Assembly (NCBI GenBank): GCA_034336665.1
Contig: CM067570.1
Span: forward strand, 24,943,002 to 25,007,001
Length of the DNA: 64,000 nt
Direction: 5' to 3'
Origin: Luscinia megarhynchos
Taxonomy: Eukaryota > Chordata > Aves > Passeriformes > Turdidae
Below, piece by piece: positions 40,597 through 52,496 of the stretch (position 1 is the stretch's first letter; each line of letters starts with the position of its first letter). Below the pieces are notes generated by a model. It saw nothing but the letters and a program-made list of their open reading frames with translations, had not been told where the DNA came from and made no database searches. The position numbers and the translations under genes are program-made.

Positions 40597-43500
40597 AGAA
40601 CGGTGAGGTCAAAAGCTAAACCATGATAAGAAAAAGATAAATCCCTTTAAAATGCACACATGTGTTTTCTTGCCAGAATCTATCAAGCCAACAGCCAAAG
40701 CATGGTAATGGCATTTTGTTTATAAGAGAAAAAAAAATAGCTTCTGTCCTAAGAATTTTTTTGCCAAGTTTCAGGCAAAGGGGGGTCTAAGTGACTAGCT
40801 GGTTTAAGAATTTGAGTATTTTTAAGGAGGTGTTTCAGTAAGACTGGTGGCGTGGCTCTTTCTAACGCTGAGCACACAGCCCTGTAAGTGCTTACTACAG
40901 ACCGTGACACACCGTGGAAGGCAGCCCCGGAGAAGGCAACGGCAGCACTCACAGTTAAAGTGCTGGCTTTGCAGGGCTCAGCCACTTGGGTCACATCCAG
41001 CCATCACTGAAGCTGATGGATGAACTCGCACCAGCTTCAGCAGACTTTAAATGAGGCCCTCGGTTTGTGACTCTAACTGGGTAGAGGTCCACAAATGTGT
41101 CCTTCTAATGCTGTCTGTGGAAAATTTGCTGTTGACCCTAACTGGAGTGTGGTCCACCTGGAGCTTCTCCAGAATGAAGCTGCCCATGTGCTGCTCTGTG
41201 GGTAGGAGCCACAGTCAGTGGGCCGTTTTTGGTGCTTTTAGCAGGTGAACATATAGTTTGGGTCACCTCACACCAGAAGTATTTTGATTTTTCAAGAGTT
41301 TTAACTGCACCCAACAGGTACAGTGGGGTAAGATACTCATGCCCCAGTCCAAGCTCACAGTATCAAAGCCCACAGAATTTCCAGGGTCTGTTGGAGGAAC
41401 AGATGGCCTCTACAGTTTCATGGTTTCCTCTTTGCAAGTGAGGAGAAGCTTTGGGAAATCAGCACCCTTCTCACAAGCTGGGGAATCAGTGGGTGTGTGG
41501 AGAAGGAGTATGCCAAAGCAGAGAAGAACCAAGCAGGTTATTTGTGGAGATGGGGTCAAGAGGGATGGCTCCCTGAAGGCTTTGGGTTTTTCTGCAGTGC
41601 TTCTGATGCCCTTAACAAAGGGACATTCCTGCTGCTACACTACAGCAATTCAGGATCTGTCCTTCCAGCCTGGGTCGCTGTTTGCCCCCCTCCCCTCCTC
41701 AATTTTCTTCTCCAGGTCCATTCACTGCGCCAAACAACAGCATGCAGTCATCTTGTGGGGGTTATTTCTGCCTAATATACCCACCCAGTGGGATTTCAGT
41801 GAACATTAAAGTGGTAGATGGAGCCTTTAATGAAGTTAACCTGCTGAAACCAGGAGAGCATTTGGTTGAAGTACACCTGAAAGCCCTGGATTACACAGCA
41901 GCTGCTTCAAAAGAACCCATTGCCTCCTTTCATACCACTGCTGTATTGAGAAATAATACAGCACCTTTATATTCTGCCTAATTTAGTCAGCTTGCTGAGG
42001 TCTGAAAGCTCTCTTTATTAACTCTAAAGATGCAGGGTCTTTCCTCCCCCGTGTCAGTACCACTGCTCCCCTGCACAGTCTGCTGCACAGGAGCAGGCTC
42101 CCAGCAGCACCTCTGCACCCCTCCCGCGGCTCAGCACCTCCTGAGCCAGCAGGAATCGCCCTTCTTCACTAATCTCGTGATGGATTTTAACTCCACTAGT
42201 TTGCTTCCTCCCTGTTTCCTGCCATTTATGCATTTTCCCCCCATCTCCTTATTCTGTATCTTTGTCTCTTTCACCACTCCCCTTCTTCACTCTTCTTTTA
42301 TCTCTGTTTTTTTCCGTCCTTCTCCTCATTTCTCCCTTTCCAGGCTGCCTCAGCACTCCCCTCATTTCCCCTGCAGAACTCAGTGCTGCTCCCGTGCTCT
42401 CCCCAGAGCCAGCCGCTGGCTCCTGGCACCGCAGCAGGGCAGTGCTGGCCCAGGACCCGTGCGGCTGCCTGAGCTTCAGGCCGCACCACAGCCAGGCAGT
42501 GGGAGCACTGCACGTCAGCAGCGCTCCCCCTGGATCAAATATCTGCGTGCAGGAGAGGCAGGGGGAGAAAGCAGCTCCCTGCAGCCAGGAAGATAGGCTG
42601 GCAGCTGGGAAAATGGGCGGGGGACGAGTTAGAAGGAGGTGAGCAATAACAGGGTGAGTGGGCAATAACAGGGTGGGCAGGAGTGGGGTGGGAGCGCAGG
42701 AATGCGCAAGCAGTGATCGGGTGGGCAAGCACTTGCCTGCTGCAGCATCCAAGAGCTGGAGGGGCAGCCTCTGGGCTTGCTCTGCGGCCACTGCTTGGCA
42801 GATTAGCAGATGTGGTATTCCCCATGAATAAATTAACAGGCCAGCTTGCTAATTAAGCCACCTCTAGACTGGAAGTTTATGGACTTGAATGCAATGTGCC
42901 AAACTACTTTGTCCAAGTTGGGGTACTGGTCTGCTTTTTGAGTATGGACAAATTCCCCAGCAAACAGTCTGGTTGAAGGCTAGGGCTAATGGGATGCTAA
43001 GGTAATTATCGGCTATTTGTGGCTATAAAATGAGATCTCGTAATCATGCACCTGATAGACTAATAAAAACATTTTATATAATGCACTTAGAGCTTTTTAG
43101 CCGAGGGTCTCAAAGCACTGTCTGGAGGAGGAAAAGTGCCACAAGAAGTCTTGCATTTCTGTGAGGAACTGGGAGAAAACCCACACCGTCTGCCCCCATG
43201 CCCTGTGCTCCTGCTCCTTGGATATGCTACCAAAAATGTTTGAGTCCCTGCTCTCCTGCTGACTGACAATACTTATGGTTTTATCTAGGCTGGGTATCAT
43301 TTTTCCCCTCTCTCATTCCTAACCCTGTTTCAGTCCTGCCGTGTTGTTTTCTCTGGAAGGCTGTCAAGATCTGCATTGGAAATAGTATGTTTTGACATAA
43401 AACTGGGGGAGACACCCTGTTTGTCCAACTACTCTGGAGCCAAGAGAAGATTACAGGAATACACGATGCCTTGGTTTTAATTTTATTTTCTTTTAAATCA

Positions 43501-44902
43501 GGATTGAGAAAGGCTCTAAGGAAAAACTTGGGGATTTCCTGCTTTACAGACACCTCCTGATGGTCAGTTCATGGAGAGAGGACAACTCATTTAGAAAGAG
43601 GAAGCTGTGATTGAAAATAAATGAGGCTGCATGATCAATGTTTAAAAGGAGCTGCAATTAGAGGGAGGAGAAGAGCAGAGCTGCAGAGAGGCAGGGGAAA
43701 CCCTAGGTACACAGGCCCTTGGGTCAGCAGCAGGGAACTAGGCAGTGTTTGAGGAGGCTTTCTGCTGGAGGGAAGGAGAGACGGGGGAATTTTCACTGCA
43801 TCACAGCTCTGACTAATGCTTGGGCTGCAAAATTCCTTCAACCAAATTTAATGCAGATGGTACGTTAAATATTACAGTACCATTAAATTACATATTGTCT
43901 CGTTTTCAGTGAGGTTTTGTGGATGTTTCTGACATACAGACATGGAAAAACGCTGCAGCTCCCGATGGGTTTGGCGAAGTGCTTACTTGTGGGTTTTAAA
44001 TACCCACAGGAGGACTGAGCAGAGCTCTGAGCCCTTGGGCAGAAGCAGGACTTCCCAGCAATGGAGAGTTGATGAGGTCCGGCCTCCCTTTAGGCACGCA
44101 GCAATGCCCACAGCAGCAGCAGCTACCCCTGGAAACAGGCAGAGGTAAGCCCATGGTAGATAGCATCACCTTGTGCTCAGTGCCTTCAAACCTGAGAGAG
44201 GGTCAGAGTATTAAATGCTGCCAAAGAAGTGTATTTTTGACACTCTTCTACCCGAGCTGGAAGTAATAGGTGTTATCAGCTCTATTATCATCCTGTCCTG
44301 AACACCTGCAGTGGTAGAAACTGCAGTAGCACTGCCTGGTTCTTTAGTTGTGCCTTTCCTTTCCTGACAGTGGCATGTTAGGGAGAGGAGAGTTGAGATC
44401 CGACACTAAACACAGGGCTGGATTTGTGGAGAGCAATTGAAAAGCGGCAGAGAGAAACCTCTGTGGAACAGCAGGTAACTTCATTTCCCATCACCATTTT
44501 CTTTCCTAGGGTTATCTTCCCTTCATTCAGTAACAGATCAGAGCTGTTATCAGTTCAAGGTTGTGTTTGCACTGTTCTATTGACCTTAAACCAGGGAAAA
44601 CGGAACATAATGGAAAAAAAATTGCCCCTGTGCCATATGGTACGTGAGATGGGACTGTCTCTGATTAGGGCTTGGTAACCTCTTCCTTTTCCATGCATGT
44701 CTTAAGAAAGGAATGATTCATGCTGTGGGTTTATATTACACTCTGATATCTGTGTTATGTTTTTCAAGGGCTATTTATACACGCAAAAAATCACACTTCG
44801 CTAGCTTGATAGTAGTCTAACTACAAGTGAGTAGTAAATAATAGTTGCATAATTCCACATCAAAATACAATAAATAAGACAGTAGACTGCTGCCACTAGC
44901 TT

Positions 44903-44927
44903 TGCATTGACTTCAGTGGGTTTTGGA
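44903..44927. repeat. Short fragment of an ATTGACTTCAGTGG-type ancient repeat
   Basis: 'GCATTGACTTCAGTGGG' is the typical core of the old sauropsid repeat seen elsewhere in the window. A second possible piece with GTCAGGCCAAATCTG lies at 45,026-45,080. The fragments are too short and diverged for firm assignment. Confidence 0.3.
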
Positions 44928-46273
44928 GCACATTTGAGCACAGAAGATGGAAAATCAGGTATCAAAACACACAGAAGGAAGAGGGATGCTATGGCCCTCA
45001 GGGTAACGGCTGAAATATCAGATCTATCTGTCAGGCCAAATCTGTTGCTGTCAATGAACTTCCACTGGCCTCAGAGGAACTCTAAGCGTTTGTGTTGTGT
45101 GAAAGTGCTTAAACAGGTTGGCATCGTGATTTCATTGACGTGAGCTCGTAATGCTACTCATAACTGATAGACAGCAGAGTACAAAATAATTAGTCTCATC
45201 ACCCTAAATGAATACCAGTGAAATGTTCTTACTTTCCCTCTCACCCACACAATGATGTATCTCACTTCTGCCACATGCCAGTATCTCTTCACTAATTACC
45301 AACTTAAAAAAAACTGAGATAACATAGCTTTAATCGTTTTGTCTACTGTTTATTTGGAAGTTGGAATCTAAAATCTAGGGATTCATCAACAGCATAAAGG
45401 AATTGTTTTTAAACAGCTTTTTGGTGCACGGTTTTAGGGCTCATTTCACTTGCTTTGAAATTTCACCTCTCAAAGAGGATTGAGGTGTGAGTTAGCCCCA
45501 GCTTGCCAGCTTTTAAGCCTGTTGTGGTCTGTGAATATAAGCAACAAGTAAACGCACGGTCCCAGCAGTTCCAGCTCGGGCAGAGACTCCCCACCCTGAC
45601 AGGGCACAGGCGAACAAACTTTACGAGCGCTGCTAGGATGACTGTGTGAACGCTGCTCTCGGTTTGTGTCTTTAAAGAGCGTCTCAGAGAAAACGGGTTT
45701 GGAGCGTGGAAGCCAGCTGCGGTGCAGTCCCGGAGGGAGTTTGCATTTGTCCCCTGCAGCAGCCTTTGCACAGCAACGAGGGTGCCAGGAGCGAGGCACT
45801 GTGTGCTTTCCGCTGCCGCTCCCCGCTCTGGCAGGCGGCTCTGGTCGAGGCTCGGCTCTTCTGGGTCTCGGCCGGCAGCGGCGGAAGCCCACGAGCAGGG
45901 ACAATCCTTGTCCTGATGCTCCCCCATCCGACAATTTCTGGGTGTCTCCCTTCGCACAGCCGGCTCTTTTGCCGTTATTTCCAGCGGGTTTGGTTCCTGC
46001 CTGCGCTGCGGGGCCGTCAGCGCTCGGGCGGGGGCCGGCCGGCACCCGCGGCACGGCAGCGCGCCCGGGACGCGCCCGGCTCCGCGGGGCCACTCCGCAC
46101 CCGCGCTGCCCGGTCCCCGGTCCCCGTGCTGCCGGTCCCCTGTCTCGCGGTCCCCGCGCTGCCCGCGGGCGTGGCGGGCGGGGCGGGCCGCGGGGGCGGC
46201 GCGGTGCGCGGGGCGGTGCGCGGGCGGGCGGGGGGCGCGGGGGGCGGCGCCGGCGCTCGGCGCTGACAGCCAC

Positions 46274-46474
46274 ATGCCGCCCTGCCTGAAAAGGCTGCGA
46301 GGCGCCGGCGGGGAGGGAGAGGAGGCGCAGACGGCGCCCCAGCCCGCACCACCGCCGCCGCGCCCCGGGGGATGCCGAGGCGCCGGCCCCGCGGGTCGCC
46401 CTAGGGGAGAGGCGCTCCGCCGGCACCGCCCGCCCCGCAGCCCCGGCGCGGGGAGCGCCGCCGCCCCTCGCTGA
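46274..46474 (+). other. Candidate upstream ORF (66 codons) in the NRP2 5' leader
   Basis: An ATG at 46,274 opens a 66-codon Arg/Pro/Gly/Ala-rich frame ending at 46,472-46,474, 150 nt before the NRP2 ATG. It is in the same phase as NRP2 but closed by its own stop, so it is not an N-terminal extension. Its start context is weak (C at -3, C at +4). It acts as an upstream ORF only if transcription starts 5' of 46,274, which is not shown. Confidence 0.3.
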
Positions 46475-46592
46475 GCCCCGCCGGAGCTGCTGGTCGCCAG
46501 TGGGGCGCCCACACGGGGCGCGGCGCGCCCGGGGTAGCGAGGCGAAGCCCGGCCCCGCAGCCTCGGGTCTTGTGTTGTGGGTTTTGGTTTTG

Positions 46593-46606
46593 TTTTTTTT
46601 TTTTTT
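46593..46606 (+). repeat. Poly(T) run of 14 in the NRP2 5' UTR
   Basis: A run of 14 T ends 18 nt before the NRP2 start codon, in an otherwise GC-rich leader. The mRNA would carry a U-tract immediately 5' of the start codon. Confidence 0.8.
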
Positions 46607-46624
46607 AATAATTTGTTCCGGAGG

Positions 46625-46697
46625 ATGGATACGTTTCTTCTCGCCTGGGGATTTCTAGGGCTGTGCTTGCCCGGCTCCGGAGGCACGGCGGAGACAG
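46625..46697 (+). CDS. NRP2: NRP2 exon 1, coding part (signal peptide)
   Basis: Neuropilin-2 is a single-pass surface co-receptor for class 3 semaphorins (with plexins) and for VEGF-C/VEGF-A isoforms (with VEGF receptors) in axon guidance and in vessel and lymphatic growth. This exon gives residues 1-24, beginning MDTFLLAWGFLGLCL: a short start, a hydrophobic core and a small-residue Gly/Ser/Ala/Thr region typical of a cleavable signal peptide. The ATG at 46,625 has a strong context (A at -3, G at +4) and the MD-F start I recall for NRP2. An in-frame GTG at 46,577 is not a credible start because it would read through the poly(T) run. Coding ends at 46,697 with CAG|GTAAGG, leaving phase 1. The leftover G joins CT of exon 2 to make Ala25. 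Confidence 0.93.
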
Positions 46698-48960
46698 GTA
46701 AGGCGCCCTCAGGGATGAGGGATGTCCCCGTCCGCCCAACTTTCGGGCTCCCGGGCGCGGTCCCGCTCTCACGCATAGATGCTTTGCGTGGGAATAAATT
46801 TAGGGAATGCTTGAGCGATCGGCCGCGCCACGCAGCTTTCGCAGCACGGGTTTTGGAGGGGCTTATGCGTGTGGCGGGGAGGGAGTGGCGCACCCCCGGC
46901 AAGGAGCGCAGCGGCTGCAGCCGCGCGGCTCCCACCGCCCGGCGTGAAGGGGCGAGGGGATGGAGCCGCATTGGAAAGTTGCGTGCTGGTTTTTTGGGGA
47001 GCTCCGGGGAAGGGAGGGGAGCGGTAGGGACCAGCCACATGTCGGGCGCTCGCATCCGAATGTCCGAGGCCTCGCGCCGGTTTCAGCCTCGGGAAACTTT
47101 AGGTGAGAAATTAAAATCATCTGGCGGGAGCAGCAGCCGGGGCCGTGCAGGGCTGGGAGCGGGCGAAGCTCGGCGGCGGCAGTGGCACCCTTAGCCAAGG
47201 CTACTCGCGGTACGTTCGGGACCCGCACGCACTTTGCAAGCGCTGGGCTGTCCCGGGGCAAGGCGGGTTCATGGCAAGTATTGAGACGCGAGTGTGCTTT
47301 CTGTTCCTCGCTGACGGGCTAGGCTGGACTGTCAGGAGGTGCTGGGATGAAACACGTCTTGGCGTTGCTTCGGCATGGGGACAGGAGTGGGGCTGAGGCT
47401 GGGCCCTGCGCTCCCCGGCCACTGGCTTTGAGTCTCGCTAGTGGGGGCAACAGGGTCCCGATTTGGAATAGTCTCTGAAGGAAAAGGATATGCTGTCCAG
47501 TGCTCTCGGGGCTTCTTCTCTGCGCTCAGGAGCTGCCTGGCAGGACGGCAGTGCCGAGCCCGCAGCTGCTGAGCTGTGGCTTTGCCTTCCCGTCAGTCGG
47601 GGCCTCGGGACGTGGCTCAGGGCCCTGAGCTGCGGTCTGACCCGAGCAGCGTTAGATGATGGCAGAGTGCATTCTGCCTTCTCCTGCCCCGGAGCTGTGT
47701 GGCCACCCAGCTTCCCCTTGTAAAAGGGAAGTGAGAGAGTCTCTGCTGCCTGAGAAAATGCATCTCTTTTGCACTGTGAAGCACAGACATTGCTGATAAA
47801 CATTCAGCTGCCGGTTGGCATCACCTCCTTCCTTACGGTTATAAAGGAAAGAAAAAATCCCATCTTTTGTTCAAGCAGAAAAACGAATAGGCACTTGATG
47901 GGATGAAGAGAAAGGGCAGTGTCCTGGGAGGCCCTTGCTGAGTACAGTCTTTTCAGATGATCCTTGTTGCAGAAGCAGTGTCTGATCTCCTGGAGTAGGT
48001 TTTGTGCTGTGGCAGATCAGGCTGTAGCCTGAGGCTGGCTCCTGAGGGTGCACTGGCCAGTCTGGCTGTGATCCCTGCTGCCGCTGAGCTCGACTGTGTG
48101 CCTGTGTCCATGCGTTCACCTCCTTCTACGCTGGAGTGAGTTCGGCATCAGGACTGTTAACTAGGAAGAGGATTGTGAGCAAACCGTGTCTCAGGCCATT
48201 CCGGCGCTGTTAACAGTGTTTATTTGAATGCGGGGCTTTCCCGGCTAAGCAGAGCATCACATGGTGTTGGAACCAGCAAGGAAGTTGTCTCTCTGTGGCC
48301 GACACCAGCAATGGTTTGCCGAGATGATGATGTGTGGCTGCAAATCCGGTCAAATGACTTTATTGCAGGCACAGTGAGCAAAGGTACGGGGTAATGGGAT
48401 CGAGGCAAACCTCGATCAGGCTACACTCAGCTCCAGTAAATTAGCCAGCCTAGTAAGGGAAACATGCCAGGGGTAGATGGATTTATGTTTCAGTCTGGTG
48501 TATCTGAAAGCCTTCCCCCATTATGGAAGTCCCTCTTTAGGTTCCCTAAGGGAGGTTAGTAGAGAGGGGAGACGTTTTTAATAGACAATAATATGATAAT
48601 CCACATGGAAAAAAACCTCATGCAATATTTCTACAGTAAGAGATAAACAGTGCAGCTGCCAATTTGTATGTAGCCAAGCAAACCCTGACATAACCATGGA
48701 GGAGAGTGGGTGGGAGACCCGTGAAGATAAATCTGAAGGTTGGATGGCTGTGTGTTTTTCATTTTCCCGTAAAAAGCAATGAAGTAAGAAAGTACCAGAT
48801 TTGAGTGACCCAAGTACTGAGCCGTTCAGATGATGTTTATGCAGCTCTGAGCAAAGCTCACTCTGAAGCCTTCCAAATAGTTTACTTAAAAGCTATTATT
48901 TTTAGTAGTGACTTAGGAGATGTAGCAAGGTGGGGAGTGGGACCAAAACAAATTGCTGCC

Positions 48961-49015
48961 AAACAAGCACACGGTCACACATACAAACATGCACACACAC
49001 ACACCCACACAAGCA
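48961..49015. repeat. CA-rich microsatellite in NRP2 intron 1
   Basis: An imperfect CA-rich stretch with a core of about eight CA units near 48,991-49,010, interrupted by CCCACAC. Confidence 0.7.
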
Positions 49016-52000
49016 CCGAGTGTAGTGCCTTATGCCAGTGTGCTGTTAACTCAGCTCTTACTGGAAACAAAGCTTTTTTAGACTAGGAGTCAGATAGTTG
49101 TCAGAACATCACTGAAAGCCACTGATACAAGCTCGGGGGGGGGCTCTGACCCTGGTTAGGATGCTACATTTTGTTTTCCTAGTTTTACTGCTACAGAAAA
49201 TCGTGGTGTGTGGTGTCTGGAGTGACAGGCATTCATACTGGTCCCAGAGGGCTCTATGGAGGTGCTTCCCATCTCCTTGCCTTGCTCCTTCAACGCCCCC
49301 ATCCTCCTTCCCATTACCTTCTCTGTGTTTGGTAGCTTGTGCGTGTCTTTAGAAGGTTAAAAAGAGAAAGCACCCCACTTTTCTGGGCTGGAGAAGGCAG
49401 CACTTCCCGTCCCAGCAGCCAGGTGGGTTGGTTTCCTAGCAGAAACCTCCAGTGCTGCCAGGCACCAGGACATGGTGGCCTTGTACTGCAGATAGCTTGA
49501 GAGGAGAAAGCATCCTTCATGGGGTTTAGGAAGCTGTCAGGTTCAGATAAGGCTGGGATCCTATCCTGTGGGACCCCCAGTTGTATTAATAAGGAAAAAT
49601 TAATTTTTAAGCACTGGGATTGCTGCCAAATTATATGACCTCTGACAGACCAGCTGTGCTAGGAAAATAAATTGTCTACATCTGAGCCCCGTGATCCTAT
49701 CTGAAATCGAAATAGAAGAAAAGTTGTCATTTAGCCACGGTGGTGGGGGCAGATTGCAGCAGCTTGAGAGCAAACTGGAAGCTGTTAAACTTGTTCTCCA
49801 TTGTGTAGTGAAGTCACCACCACCGTGCCCCCATGGGGTTTTGGGAATACAGTTGTCTAATCCGGGAAGTGTGGAGAGCTGATGTGCCTGCACACACCCA
49901 AGCTGGGGCTGAGGGCGTCAGCACGGGGGTGGGGGCAGAAGTGGGGTGTGAACGTTTCCAGCTCCATCCTCACTCTGTAACAGCCCTTTGACACATTTCT
50001 AATTATAATACACACACACAGACAAAGAGGTAGCTGGGCTATTTTCGAAATCCCTGTCTACACCCTGGTGGAAACCGCAATACTAGCAACAACATAAATC
50101 AGGGCTGTTGCTAACAGTGTTGCGCACGGCTTAGCGCTACAGTAGCATGGGTTTAATCACACTCAGAATCAAAGGGTCAGCCTGCTCCCTGCCTGAGCCA
50201 AAGCGCAATCTCAGAAGGCCAGATCCTGAGCCAGCCTCCATGCCCGTGCAGTGAAAAGACACAAACACAGACACGGAGGAGAGGTTTGTCAGCACGAGGT
50301 AAGCAGGCACGGGGCCAAACACTCGAAATCACAACTTGGATCTGTAACCCTTTCTATGTGCAAGCCATGCCTGTGAATCAGGGAGGACAGCTAGGGTAAT
50401 GCTGGGAGGCTGGGGCTCCAGCTACAGCCTTGGTGAGGTGACCTCTTCCCAAGCAGTTTGGGAAAAGGGGTGCAAGCAACAGGTTGGCATGCAAAACAGC
50501 CTGAAGTATAACTTGCAGGGGTGGATAGCTGTAAGGACTTTGTCTGACTGCTTCTTCCCCTCTCTTCATACTTAATGTGTCAAAGAAAATGGGCTCCAGA
50601 GATAAAGTGCTGGGCTCCAGGTCTTTGAAACCTGCCCTCATTTCTCCCCATGCGTTTGAGACAAAGGCAAGACATCTACCCAGCTGTTCTGGTGGGTCAC
50701 CCGTAGCTGTGAAGTGCTGTCTGTGTAGGGCTTGAATGCTTGCCCTCTTCTATGTCCCCTCTAGGAAGACGGTGAAACCAAAAGGATGCTGTCCTTTTAT
50801 TCTGCTTACGTTTTATTGAAAGGCTCCTTTGAACCCCCCTTTTTTAAAGGGATGCTTGCAGAAAGAGGAAAGGGGAAAATCCCTTGTGCATGTAGACACA
50901 CACACACTCTTATGATCTCCCTGGTTCCTCCTCTCTCTTCACAGGCACACCGATCTCTACCTTTCCTCTTACACACAGAGCCACACCAGTCATGGGGGAC
51001 TGCCTTGCTGCTGCCACACATGCACACTTCTGCATCCATCCCTTCCTGTGCCATCCCTCACAAACCCAGAGCCTCTTGACAACTTTCACCCTCACGCACA
51101 CCCTAAGCTCACTGCGGCTTTCCTCTCTTTCTGTTTGATTGCTGAATATGTGCTCAGCAGGTAACAATGTGTTTAAGACACTCACCAGAATGTGCAATAA
51201 CTTTGACAGCGTGCTCAAATCCAGCTGCTGCTGGGCCCCCCACCACTAGCACCAGAGGCTGAAGCCACCACTGCGGGGCAGCGTGCGCAGGGACCCGCGG
51301 CTGGGCTCTCTCCGAGCGGCTCAGGAGGGGCTGCTTCCCTCCCGTCCCATCTGTGGGGCTCTTGCAGCCAAGGCACTGCATTGTGCTCTGAGGCTCCAAC
51401 AGGGCCCCTGGGAGGGAGGGCCAAGCCAGGGGTGTTGTGAGATTGAGAGGCTCTGCCAGCTGCTGTGCGAAGAGGCAGGAATAAACTGCTACTGCCTGAT
51501 GGGGAAAACAGGATTCAGTTTCAGAATGGACCCTGACAGATGAGTTCAAAAGGTGTGAGGAAGCTGGGAGGGTGTGGGGGGAGATGAGAGATGAGATAAG
51601 CTTTTTTTTCTTGTTGAAATTTTTTGTAATAATAGTACTAATTAGTATTTCAGAGGCATTGAACACCTTTCATCAAGTCTGAAGCTCTTTAGAGAGGAAT
51701 CCTAGGGGAATATTTTTCCATGTGTACAACTAGAAATGTCTCTTGTCTCCATGGCCCTTGAACGAGTTTGTTATTGGCAGCATTAATGGGGGTGGCTCAG
51801 CAAATTTCCACCATCATATTTTCTCCTCATGTAACCTATAGGTAGGGTGGCTGGCTGCCATGCAGGAAGGTTCAAGCTTCCCCAAACCTGTTTCCCTGCC
51901 TGCAATACTGGGGAATTTTACTCAGAAACTGCCTGACCTGCAGCTTGAGAGTCTCTTAAAGCTGTCACCTATTCCTGGGAGATGGCAGTGTGTTTCCATG

Positions 52001-52430
52001 AGATTTCAAGTCCTTGGGAGTTTAACAGAGAGGCAGGAATGATTTCTCCAAGTTCAAAATGCAGTTATCCCCCTCCTTTGCATTTGTACACACACACTTG
52101 CATGCTCTCCAGGATGACTACTGGAGCAGCCAGGAGTTGTAATCCCAGACCCACAAATTACATTCTCAGGCAAGCTGGGAGAATTGTGTGCACACGTATC
52201 TATAGAAAGACTAACACTATTAAGTTAGTTACCCTGATTGGAATTGCGTTTCCAATATTTTTCTGACAAATAGTAAAGTTAGTGAAGGTGGATAAACAGG
52301 ATATAAAATCTCATCAAAGATATAAGAGAGGGGTTGGGCAGGACGGACATTTAAAGGTCAAGATTCACTGGCTCAAGTGGTAGAAAGCGATGTCAGCCCC
52401 TGGAAGGTGGCTACCCAGAAACTCAGGGGC

Positions 52431-52496
52431 AGAAATCAGCTGAACCCCAGTGATTTCAAAGCAAATTACCTGGATTTGCATGCAGGATTTGGCCCT
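52431..52496. repeat. Diverged ancient repeat fragment in NRP2 intron 1
   Basis: The segment reads AGAAATCAGCTGAACCCCAG, then TGATTTCAAAGCAAATTACC, and ends GCAGGATTTGGCCC. The '...CAGGATTTGGCCC' terminus after a 'CAGTGATTTCAA' core matches the layout of the old sauropsid repeat family seen at 37,491 and 59,459. Family not named. Confidence 0.4.

Larger units (their letters stand above)
37563..45789. other. Intergenic DNA upstream of the NRP2 CpG island
   Basis: I see no gene in this 8 kb. It contains a G-quadruplex motif (40,570-40,596), a pyrimidine-rich block around 42,260-42,350, an AT-rich candidate regulatory block (about 42,820-43,090) and faint copies of the ATTGACTTCAATGG-type repeat near 44,903-44,927 and 45,026-45,080. 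It probably holds distal NRP2 regulatory DNA, by position only. Confidence 0.5.
45790..47230 (+). promoter_or_regulatory. NRP2: NRP2 promoter CpG island
   Basis: GC and CpG density rise sharply from about 45,790, peak at 46,010-46,560 and stay high to about 47,230, spanning NRP2 exon 1. Between 46,170 and 46,260 there are many GC boxes (GGGCGG, GGGGCGGGC) and long G-runs compatible with Sp/KLF binding and G-quadruplexes. No TATA box is evident near the likely start region, so a dispersed TATA-less promoter is expected. The transcription start is not fixed by sequence alone; 46,100-46,300 is my estimate. Limits are judged by eye. Confidence 0.8.

Noticed and set aside
46577..46624. N-terminal extension of NRP2 from an in-frame GTG
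   Set aside because: It would place a poly-Phe stretch from the T-run before the signal peptide. The ATG at 46,625 has a strong context and fits the known NRP2 start.
51154..51666. 170-aa ORF on - in NRP2 intron 1
   Set aside because: No recognisable domain. It lies in a moderately GC-rich patch and overlaps shorter frames.
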